From Tenacibaculum dicentrarchi (GTDB taxonomy: Bacteria > Bacteroidota > Bacteroidia > Flavobacteriales > Flavobacteriaceae): 64,000 bases of DNA. The position numbers were made by a program, and so were the translations under genes. The stretch covers positions 2,299,001-2,363,000 of the forward strand of contig NZ_OZ038524.1 of assembly GCF_964036635.1 (NCBI RefSeq), in the 5' to 3' direction. The first letter of the stretch is position 1. The number at the start of each line of letters is the position of its first letter. The notes under the pieces were generated by a model. The model saw only the letters and a program-made list of their open reading frames with translations. It ran no database searches and was not told the DNA's origin. Below are positions 8,805-16,202 of the stretch, piece after piece.

Positions 8805-9197
8805 ATGTTTAAAAAAGGAAGCAAATTATATAGTATTTTTAAAGGGAAATGCCCGCAATGTCATGAAGGTGAATTCTTCAAATATAAGATGACACTTAAT
8901 CCTAAAAAAATCACTAAATTACACGATAATTGCCCAAAATGTGATTTAAAATACATGATGGAACCTTCTTTTTTCTTTGGAGCAATGTATGTAAATTATG
9001 GATTAGCAGTTGCCTTATTTGTAGCTATTTTTATTATTTCAAAAGTATTTATCGGTTTAACTATTTTACAAAGTTTTATTGCGATTATAGTTGTCTCATT
9101 ACTTCTTACGCCATTTACCTTGCGTTTATCTAGAATTATTTGGATAAATATTTTTATTTCTTATGATAAAAATATTAAGAAAATTTCAAAGAAATAA
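8805..9197 (+). CDS. DUF983 zinc-ribbon membrane protein
   Basis: A 130-residue protein with two CxxC pairs (Cys16/Cys19 in 'CPQCHEG' and Cys43/Cys46 in 'CPKCDLK') that should bind one zinc, then two hydrophobic segments (about 58-80 and 84-108) that make it an integral inner-membrane protein. This is the DUF983 pattern, often found near cytochrome oxidase genes in other bacteria, but its function is not established and no oxidase gene is adjacent here. I use ATG 8805; a TTG two codons earlier overlaps no motif. It meets the convergent FAD oxidoreductase gene with no gap. Confidence 0.85.
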   Translation: MFKKGSKLYSIFKGKCPQCHEGEFFKYKMTLNPKKITKLHDNCPKCDLKYMMEPSFFFGAMYVNYGLAVALFVAIFIISKVFIGLTILQSFIAIIVVSLLLTPFTLRLSRIIWINIFISYDKNIKKISKK

Positions 9198-10247
9198 TTA
9201 TTCGTCAAATCGTTTAATATCAATATCAGCATCTAATTCACTTCCATTTTCTAGGTGATTAAATAAATTTTGAGCAATTGTTGGTCCAATCATAACACCA
9301 CGTGTTCCTAAACCATTTAAAACGACTAAATTTTTGTGTTTTGGATGTACTCCTACCATTGGTCTTCGGTCGTTTACTGTGGGTCTAATTCCTGCGGTAT
9401 GCCCTGTTATAGTATAAGGAACTGTAAATACTTTTTTTAGTTTTTCTACTAATTCTTGTTTTGCTTCTTCTGTTGGATTACAGGTTTTATCTGTCCAATT
9501 AAAAGTAGCACCTACTTTATAATAATCATCTCCTAAAGGCATTACAAAAGCGCTTGATTTTAATAAAAAATCAATTTTTAAATCGGGGGCGTGTATTGTT
9601 ATAGTTTCTCCTTTTGCTTCGTTTAATGGTAAGTGATTAAAAAATGGATTTTCAGTAATTCCAAAACCTTCACAAAAAACTATTTTTTTAGCCGTTATAT
9701 TTTGATATTGAATTACATCTTCTAAAATAGTTATTGCTGAATAATCAAAAGAATCAGTTATTAATCTATTTAAATTTCGAATATAATTTCTATATGATTT
9801 TACTAGTAAAGCAGTATCTATACGCCCTGTATTTTTTAACTCTCCAAAACCAAAATCACCAAGAAGCCCCGCAACTTTTTCTTTACTAATTTCAGGGTTC
9901 ATATAATTTAATAATGTTGGCTTGTCTAAAGCTAAAAACCAATTATTTTCATCGCCAATACTAGTAAATGCTTTTTTAATAGAAAATTTATAATCTAATT
10001 TTATATTTAATTTCTCTTCTATATTCTTGTAAAAAGGTAAAGCTGTTTGTATTTGTTGATGCCCATTCCAAACGGCATTAAAGCGTTTCAGTATAACAGG
10101 ATTGTAAACACCACCAGCAACTAAGGAAGAGGTTTGTGAATTATCTTCAAAAATCACAAATGACTTATTTGCCTTTAATAATTTTTCTGTAAAAGCAATT
10201 CCTGCTAAACCTAAACCTACTATAATATAATCTACATTAATATCCAT
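9198..10247 (-). CDS. FAD-dependent oxidoreductase, DAO family
   Basis: A flavoprotein of the D-amino acid oxidase/glycine oxidase superfamily. The Rossmann FAD motif 'GLGLAG' is at 11-16 and the C-terminal flavin-contact region reads 'GIRPTVNDRRP' and 'LNGLGTRGVMIGP'. 349 residues, no signal peptide, so cytoplasmic or membrane-associated. The substrate is probably an amine, amino acid or a modified tRNA base as in MnmC, but nothing here fixes it. ATG at 10247. A TATTTTTG box at 10252-10259 on this strand ends only 5 nt before the ATG, so the mRNA could be nearly leaderless. Confidence 0.8.
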   Translation of the reverse strand: MDINVDYIIVGLGLAGIAFTEKLLKANKSFVIFEDNSQTSSLVAGGVYNPVILKRFNAVWNGHQQIQTALPFYKNIEEKLNIKLDYKFSIKKAFTSIGDENNWFLALDKPTLLNYMNPEISKEKVAGLLGDFGFGELKNTGRIDTALLVKSYRNYIRNLNRLITDSFDYSAITILEDVIQYQNITAKKIVFCEGFGITENPFFNHLPLNEAKGETITIHAPDLKIDFLLKSSAFVMPLGDDYYKVGATFNWTDKTCNPTEEAKQELVEKLKKVFTVPYTITGHTAGIRPTVNDRRPMVGVHPKHKNLVVLNGLGTRGVMIGPTIAQNLFNHLENGSELDADIDIKRFDE

Positions 10248-10278
10248 ACTACAAAAATAGTACTATTTATTGCAAAAA

Positions 10279-10308
10279 AAAAAGAGCTTACAAATGTAAG
10301 CTCTTTTT
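10279..10308 (-). terminator. Terminator of the gldKLMN operon
   Basis: A perfect 13-bp stem (10279-10291 / 10296-10308, core AGAGCTTAC, loop AAAT) followed on the minus strand by T-rich sequence. It separates gldN from the FAD oxidoreductase gene. Confidence 0.88.
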
Positions 10309-10328
10309 AATTTTTATGAAATATGAAT

Positions 10329-11192
10329 TTAATAATTCCACATATCCATTTCACGATTACGAATACCTTCTTTAATTCTATCGGCTTCTAATAATTGAAA
10401 TAAAGAATTTCCTCGAACATAATCTTTAATATTTCTATCTCCGTAAATATTCTCTTCTTTTATTATTGTTGAATTAAATCTTCTAGCATTAAGTAGGTTA
10501 TCATACGATAATGGTTTTGAAGAATTTATAGGATTAAACACCTTAGAATTGTGCAATGTTTCTCTTGCATCTGGAAAAAATACCCAAAACAATTCATACG
10601 CACTATCTTTATCATCAATCCCTTCTACTCCAAGAACCTGAACATCAGGACCCATTGGCGCTAAAGCCAACATACGATACTTAAGTTCTCCTCCTCTTTT
10701 ATCAAAATACCAAATTCCTTTTAACATGTATCCTTTAATATCTGCAGATTGCACTGAATAAGGATCCATATTTCCGTAACCATCGTCACGTTCGTTATAG
10801 GTCATTGATTTAATTTCCTCCATTCCTATTTTTGTTGTAAAATAAGAATCACTATATACTTCTGTAATTTCACCATTACTAACACCTTTTAATAAAGTAT
10901 CAAATAATGAACGTCTTGTTAAACCTGCATTTGTAGTATCAACCGGATAATAATAAGGTAAATTGATTTTTTGATTTATATCTACATATTCCCATACCAC
11001 TTTAGACCACAATACATCTCTATCGCTAATATAGCCATAAGGAAGTGGTTTGTCATCCTCTGAAGCAATTTGGGCTTCAGATTTAAATCCAATCTCTTCG
11101 ACCTTTTTAGAATTTAAAAGGTTAGCCTGAGCACCTACATAACTTGTAGTTGCAAGGGCAAATAAAACCATATAAAAACGCTTCCAATTCAT
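10329..11192 (-). CDS. gldN: Gliding motility / type IX secretion protein GldN
   Basis: GldN forms, with GldK, the periplasmic ring complex under the outer membrane that is needed for type IX secretion and gliding. The 287-residue protein has a signal peptide (cleavage near 'SYVGAQA'), and the family landmarks 'PYGYISDRDVLWSKVVWE' and 'YMLKGIWYFDKRGGEL' are present. It is the last gene of the run gldK-L-M-N, 19 nt after gldM, and is followed by a strong terminator. ATG start at 11192. Length agrees with flavobacterial GldN. Confidence 0.96.
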   Translation of the reverse strand: MNWKRFYMVLFALATTSYVGAQANLLNSKKVEEIGFKSEAQIASEDDKPLPYGYISDRDVLWSKVVWEYVDINQKINLPYYYPVDTTNAGLTRRSLFDTLLKGVSNGEITEVYSDSYFTTKIGMEEIKSMTYNERDDGYGNMDPYSVQSADIKGYMLKGIWYFDKRGGELKYRMLALAPMGPDVQVLGVEGIDDKDSAYELFWVFFPDARETLHNSKVFNPINSSKPLSYDNLLNARRFNSTIIKEENIYGDRNIKDYVRGNSLFQLLEADRIKEGIRNREMDMWNY

Positions 11193-11211
11193 ACTTTAAA
11201 ATTTTTACTTA

Positions 11212-12750
11212 TTAATTAGTAATCTCAATACTGACAGGTAATACTTTCTTAATCTTATAATTAGACCCAGAAACAGAAGCTTTAATATCATAAATAACAA
11301 TAATATCATTTCTTCTTGCTTTTGCAAGTGCCTGTTTTGCTCTAGCATTTAAGTTTCTACCACTTACAGGGATTGTTACCTGTCCTGGTACTTTAACTTT
11401 AAAGCTAGATACATTTAATTTTAAATCGAATAAGAAATCAGGTAAACCAGCAGCTACGTTAATTCTAGCTAAACTTGCTTTTGGCATTTTTACTGTTCCA
11501 TATTGATTTCTTACCATACCAACAGCTGGAGGTATATCTTTAATTCTGTATTTTTTAGGAGTACTAATTTTTCCTCCTCCTGGTAAAGTTGCAGAAACTC
11601 TAATAGTTACTTCACTTCCTTTACCTGGATTCATTATGTATTTATCTCCTTTAATTCTTTTTAAACCTGGTGCTGATGCAGAAACTTTATTTCCTGATAC
11701 TCCTGGTACAGATATCGTTAATGGATTTGATAAACCACGGTAAACAACATTCATTTTATCAGCAGAAACAACTGCTTCATTTGGTTTAGGAATTACTGAA
11801 TATCCTCCTAAAATAGGAATAGTTACTATCGAATCTCCTTGTTTAAATTGAAATTCTCCTTTTAATTCTTTGTCACCTACTGAACCTGCTGGCCCATCTA
11901 AAATAACCTGTCCTGCTTGAATTTTATCAGCAGCCATTTCTTTACCATTTAAAATAACTTTTTCAGCTGTTAAATTCGGATCATTTTTACCTAAAACGAT
12001 TTTTCCTGATAATTTCTCACCTGGATAATATGCATTTTTTTCAAAAACAATCATTGCATCATAATTACTCATAGATACAGCACTCTCTAACTCACCTTGT
12101 AATAAAGCTGTTAAAGCATCTGCTTCTGTAGTTTTAATATCTGCCTGAATTTGTGTTAATTTAGTTAATGATGCAATTAAAGGAAATCCTTCAAAATTAT
12201 AGCTTAACCATTTTTTAGTAACGCCATCTTGTCCTTTAACATCATTTGTACTAAAACGAGCAGCAACTACTTTTGATAATTCAGAAGCACCTAAAGTTGT
12301 TAAAGATTTATTCTTAAAATCATTAATTTTTGCTACAAATTCTTTTCCTTTAGCAGTTGTTTTTCCACTAGCAAAAAAGTATTGATCTAAGAACCCTGAT
12401 TTGTCCATAGATTCATACTTTTTCATGTCTTCTTTTTTTACCTCACTGGTCATTTGAGTTTTCAAATCAGCAATGTAAGAAAAAAGATTATCAGCGCTTA
12501 TTTTAAGTGCATCTGTTTTCTTTTTAGCCTCACCATACTGCTTTGCTTGTTGACTCGCTTTTTCAGCTAAAGTTGCATATGCTGCTGCATTTTTCTCGGT
12601 AGATCTAATGTTAGATTCCGAAAGTTTTTCATTCATTAATCCAAATGCTGATAAAACTTCTTTACTCATATTCATCGCTAACATCGATATGAATACAAGG
12701 TACATTAAGTTTACCATCCTTTGCCTTGGTGACTGTTTTCCTCCTGCCAT
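11212..12750 (-). CDS. gldM: Gliding motility / type IX secretion motor protein GldM
   Basis: GldM is the periplasm-spanning shaft of the proton-driven T9SS/gliding motor. A single transmembrane helix lies at residues 13-29 ('VNLMYLVFISMLAMNMS'), preceded by the conserved 'SPRQRM' with Arg9. A coiled-coil-like region (40-100) precedes a chain of beta domains to residue 512, with Gly/Pro-rich stretches near 'VIPKPNEAVVSADKMNVVY'. GldL directly precedes it (44-nt gap). Residue numbering of the N-terminal Arg agrees with what I recall for F. johnsoniae. Full length, no disruption. Confidence 0.97.
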   Translation of the reverse strand: MAGGKQSPRQRMVNLMYLVFISMLAMNMSKEVLSAFGLMNEKLSESNIRSTEKNAAAYATLAEKASQQAKQYGEAKKKTDALKISADNLFSYIADLKTQMTSEVKKEDMKKYESMDKSGFLDQYFFASGKTTAKGKEFVAKINDFKNKSLTTLGASELSKVVAARFSTNDVKGQDGVTKKWLSYNFEGFPLIASLTKLTQIQADIKTTEADALTALLQGELESAVSMSNYDAMIVFEKNAYYPGEKLSGKIVLGKNDPNLTAEKVILNGKEMAADKIQAGQVILDGPAGSVGDKELKGEFQFKQGDSIVTIPILGGYSVIPKPNEAVVSADKMNVVYRGLSNPLTISVPGVSGNKVSASAPGLKRIKGDKYIMNPGKGSEVTIRVSATLPGGGKISTPKKYRIKDIPPAVGMVRNQYGTVKMPKASLARINVAAGLPDFLFDLKLNVSSFKVKVPGQVTIPVSGRNLNARAKQALAKARRNDIIVIYDIKASVSGSNYKIKKVLPVSIEITN

Positions 12751-12794
12751 TTTAATTAGTTTGTTTAGTTAATAAAATTAGATAAACTAATTAA

Positions 12795-13451
12795 TTATTT
12801 AGTTGACATTGCTGTTAACATTCCTCCATATACTCCATTTAAAGAAGATAAATTGGTTGCTAATGATTGCATTTGCTCTTGTAAACGTTGAGAATTTTCA
12901 ACTAAAGAAGAGTTTAATTCTGATTGCTTTGCAGCATTTTCAACTTGTGTAGTATATAATCCGTTTAAAGATTCTAATTTAGCAGCAGCCATTGACATTT
13001 GCTCGTTATACTGATTTGTTGATGCAACTGTCGTTGAAGTAGCTGTTAAACCTTCTGCAGCTCCTTGAAAACCTTTAATACTCTCTCCTAAACTTGAAAT
13101 TAAATTTGCATCTAACTTTGCTTCTTTTAAAATAGTGTCTAATTTTTCAGATAACATACTTTGTGCTTGTTCAGGTACAGCTTCAACATTCTTCGTCTTT
13201 TTACCTAAAGACTGTCCTCCTGCTAATTCTGGGTATACTTTTGACCAGTCTAATTCTTCTTCAATTGGTTCAAATGCCGACATTGCAAAAATAAGTGCCT
13301 CTACAACTAAACCAGCTGTTAACATTACTCCACCTGTTAATGGTCCGATTTTAAAGTGCATAATTTTGAATAAAGCTCCTAATATTACTACAGATGCTCC
13401 TAAACCATACGCCATGTTGGTTAATTTCTTTTTTGTTCTTGACTGTGCCAT
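12795..13451 (-). CDS. gldL: Gliding motility / type IX secretion motor protein GldL
   Basis: GldL is the proton-channel stator of the GldLM motor. Two transmembrane helices span about 13-31 and 36-58. Charged residues inside or beside them, Lys29, His32, Glu51 and Glu61, correspond to the protonatable residues reported for this family (offset of two from the F. johnsoniae numbering as I remember it). The long cytoplasmic C-terminus (70-218) is helical and rich in Ala, Gln and Ser. 218 residues; ATG 13451; 50 nt after gldK. Confidence 0.97.
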   Translation of the reverse strand: MAQSRTKKKLTNMAYGLGASVVILGALFKIMHFKIGPLTGGVMLTAGLVVEALIFAMSAFEPIEEELDWSKVYPELAGGQSLGKKTKNVEAVPEQAQSMLSEKLDTILKEAKLDANLISSLGESIKGFQGAAEGLTATSTTVASTNQYNEQMSMAAAKLESLNGLYTTQVENAAKQSELNSSLVENSQRLQEQMQSLATNLSSLNGVYGGMLTAMSTK

Positions 13452-13501
13452 AATTGTTTGTTTGTTGGGGATTATTATTTATTACTATTATTAATTCTTG
13501 T

Positions 13502-14878
13502 TTACTTGCTTTTGTTTGTACCTAAATAATCTTGTACTGTTCTAAAGCCTATGTAACTTCTTGCTGTATCAGCATATTCCCAATCACGAGAACTCACTTC
13601 TAAGAAATACGCTACATCTTTCCATGAACCACCACGGATAATTTTTCTTCGGTTTTCTTTAATTTCTACATTTGGATTCATTGTTGACCCCATGTAGTAA
13701 GACATTTGATTGTATGCTGTGTTTGTCCATTCAGAAACATTACCTGACATATTAAACAAACCATATTCATTAGCATTATAAGAGTCTGCTTCTACGGTAT
13801 ATAAAGCGCCATCAGCAGCGTAATCTCCACGTACAGGTTTAAAGTTTGCTAAAAAACAACCTCTATCACTTGTTGTACTAGGACCACCCCAAGGGTATTT
13901 TCCAAAATTTAACCCACCACGAGCAGCATATTCCCATTCTGCTTCGGTAGGTAATCTGAAAGAAGGAACTAATCCTAATTTCTTTTTAGATCGTTGGAAA
14001 TTATTTTTGGTTTGTGTTCTCCAATGACAAAAAGCTTTTGCTTGGTTCCAAGTAACTCCAACTACAGGGTAATCTTCATATGCCTTGTGTGCAAAATATT
14101 CCTGATGCATTGGATCATTATATGAGTAATTAAAATCTTTAATCCAGACAGTGGTATCAGGGTATACATCAACAACCTCATCTTTCATAAAATCTTTTCT
14201 ATTTTTACCTGTTTTAGCTGCCTGCTCATTATCAAACCAATAATACCTATATTTTAAAAATTTTGTATTAAAAGTTCTTATTCCATTTAAGGATTCATCT
14301 TTTTTAAGGTATAAAGAGTCCATAACTTCTACATAATCAGCATCAGGATATTCCTGTTGTTCCCAAGCAAGATCTTCTTCCCAATTTAGAGGTTTTAAAG
14401 AATCTAACCCTTCACCTAATTCGTAGTAATTTTCACGCATATATTTTGCATATGGTGATTCATTCAACGTATCTGTTGATGCAAAAGCGTACAATTGAAT
14501 ACCTTCAGCATTTTTACTTCCTCCTTCTTCACTTTCTCCTCCTGAAGCAAATTCAGCCTGATAGGCTAATTTTGTTCTAGTAACAGAATCACGTACCCAA
14601 AAAACAAATTGTTTGTATTCGCTATTTGTTATTTCAGTTTCGTCCATATAAAATGGCTGTACTGTTACCGTTTTTGTTGGAGCATTCATAGCCCCTAAAG
14701 GGTCTTCATCTTGCTTACCCATTGTAAAAGAGCCTCCAGGAATTTTAGCCATTCCAAACGGTTTTTCAGCAAACCACTTTCTGTTCGACTTGTCTCCTAC
14801 TAACTCTCCTCTATCACTACTTGAACCACAAGCGTAAATTAGAGATACTAACAATGCAAATATTACTACTTTTTTCAT
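13502..14878 (-). CDS. gldK: Gliding motility / type IX secretion lipoprotein GldK
   Basis: GldK is the outer-membrane lipoprotein that builds the periplasmic ring with GldN. Lipobox 'IYACG' gives Cys17. The chain is a formylglycine-generating-enzyme-like (SUMF1) fold without known enzymatic role: 'KIPGGSFTMGKQDED' near 45-60, 'FRLPTEAEWEYAARG' and 'NMSGNVSEWTN' in the C-terminal half, 'GFRTVQD' at the end. 458 residues, first of the gld run. A 98-nt gap separates it from the upstream ureohydrolase-like gene; no clear promoter is visible there, so read-through from that gene is likely. Confidence 0.96.
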   Translation of the reverse strand: MKKVVIFALLVSLIYACGSSSDRGELVGDKSNRKWFAEKPFGMAKIPGGSFTMGKQDEDPLGAMNAPTKTVTVQPFYMDETEITNSEYKQFVFWVRDSVTRTKLAYQAEFASGGESEEGGSKNAEGIQLYAFASTDTLNESPYAKYMRENYYELGEGLDSLKPLNWEEDLAWEQQEYPDADYVEVMDSLYLKKDESLNGIRTFNTKFLKYRYYWFDNEQAAKTGKNRKDFMKDEVVDVYPDTTVWIKDFNYSYNDPMHQEYFAHKAYEDYPVVGVTWNQAKAFCHWRTQTKNNFQRSKKKLGLVPSFRLPTEAEWEYAARGGLNFGKYPWGGPSTTSDRGCFLANFKPVRGDYAADGALYTVEADSYNANEYGLFNMSGNVSEWTNTAYNQMSYYMGSTMNPNVEIKENRRKIIRGGSWKDVAYFLEVSSRDWEYADTARSYIGFRTVQDYLGTNKSK

Positions 14879-14976
14879 ATTATATCTTTCTTATAATGGG
14901 GATGGTAAACCTATTATTTTTTTCATTAAAAAACAATTACGTGTTCTACTTTTTTATATCTAAATATAACTTATTC

Positions 14977-16137
14977 TTAAACAAGTTTTTGCAACGCTTT
15001 ATACCATCTGTCTGGCATCTTTCCTTTTAATGCTTGTTCATAATCTTTATAGTTACACGGTACTAACGCATGCCTTTTGTGTTTAGTATTCGAAATCATA
15101 TTTATTTCCATCCACCAACGACCACTTTTATCACTTTTATAAAAGTTTATAGGATCATCGTCTGTTAATAATATCGTAAATTTACGGTAATTATCTTTAG
15201 ATACAAATGGATAATCTTTAGCTCTAGCATTAACTCCTTCAATAAAAAACCAAATCATTTGTGCTATTAAACTTGCAGTTTGATTGTTCAAATCAAATAG
15301 GCTGTTATATTCATAGACACCAAAAGAGGTTACTTTGTCACTTATTCCTGCATATCTTGCAATAGCACAAATTTCTTCACCATAGAAACCATTAGGTGAG
15401 GCATTTTTATTTGCTGGTGCTTCGCTTTGGCGAACAGAACTAATATCTATGCTAATAATATCAGCATCTCTCATTATAGGCTCTACAAGCCTTACATCTT
15501 TAACTTCGCCCAACCTAAAGGCATCAAAATATAATTTATCTAATAACTCTATTTCTTCTTGTGAATTAAAATAAGTTTGATACCCTATATTACTATAATT
15601 AAACAAATTATTAGGCTGTTCCATAATAATTTTACTTAAAAAAGAACTAGAACGTAAACGTTCATTCATTGCACCTAAATCGAATTTACTATCTACCGAT
15701 ACTAAATTAACTGTTTGTTCTAAAGAATCATAACCTCTATAATTTGCGTACGTTAAATCTTGGCTACCGCCTATTAATATAGGTATTATTTTTTTACTAA
15801 GCAAATATTCAATAGAAGAACTCACTGCAAAATAAGTATCTTTAAGAGTATTTCCTTGTTCTATATTACCTAAATCAGCTACTTTAGTTTTCCAGTTACC
15901 TGGAAATAATTTATATAATTTTTCACGAATAGCTTCTAAATTATCACCACAACCCTGGTTATCAGGAGCTCCTCGACCATCTTCTACACCTATAACAACA
16001 ATACTTACTTCTGATAAATCGGGCAAACCGTTTACCTTTGTATGTATTTCAATATTTCTGCCTAAAGATTTCATAGATTGCGAAGTTAAATTCGTTACTA
16101 ATGTATCTTTTATAGGAATAAAAAAATTAAAATCCAT
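14977..16137 (-). CDS. Ureohydrolase (arginase/formimidoylglutamase)-fold protein with degenerate metal site
   Basis: The 386-residue protein aligns by eye with arginase/formimidoylglutamase proteins, but the two-manganese ligands are incomplete. The GGxH motif reads 'GGSQD' at 123-127 (His replaced by Gln126), the DAHxD motif reads 'DSKFD' at 149-153 (His replaced by Lys151), and the SxDxD motif reads 'SIDISS' at 229-234 (second Asp replaced by Ser233). Three of six ligands are thus lost and hydrolase activity is unlikely. It sits directly upstream of gldK and downstream of topA on the same strand; a structural or regulatory role linked to gliding is speculation from position only. Reading frame intact. 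Confidence 0.8.
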   Translation of the reverse strand: MDFNFFIPIKDTLVTNLTSQSMKSLGRNIEIHTKVNGLPDLSEVSIVVIGVEDGRGAPDNQGCGDNLEAIREKLYKLFPGNWKTKVADLGNIEQGNTLKDTYFAVSSSIEYLLSKKIIPILIGGSQDLTYANYRGYDSLEQTVNLVSVDSKFDLGAMNERLRSSSFLSKIIMEQPNNLFNYSNIGYQTYFNSQEEIELLDKLYFDAFRLGEVKDVRLVEPIMRDADIISIDISSVRQSEAPANKNASPNGFYGEEICAIARYAGISDKVTSFGVYEYNSLFDLNNQTASLIAQMIWFFIEGVNARAKDYPFVSKDNYRKFTILLTDDDPINFYKSDKSGRWWMEINMISNTKHKRHALVPCNYKDYEQALKGKMPDRWYKALQKLV

Positions 16138-16202
16138 TATTATAATTATTAGGGCTTTTAAGATGCTTGCAATATACTAAACTATTTTTTTTGAGCGATG
16201 TT

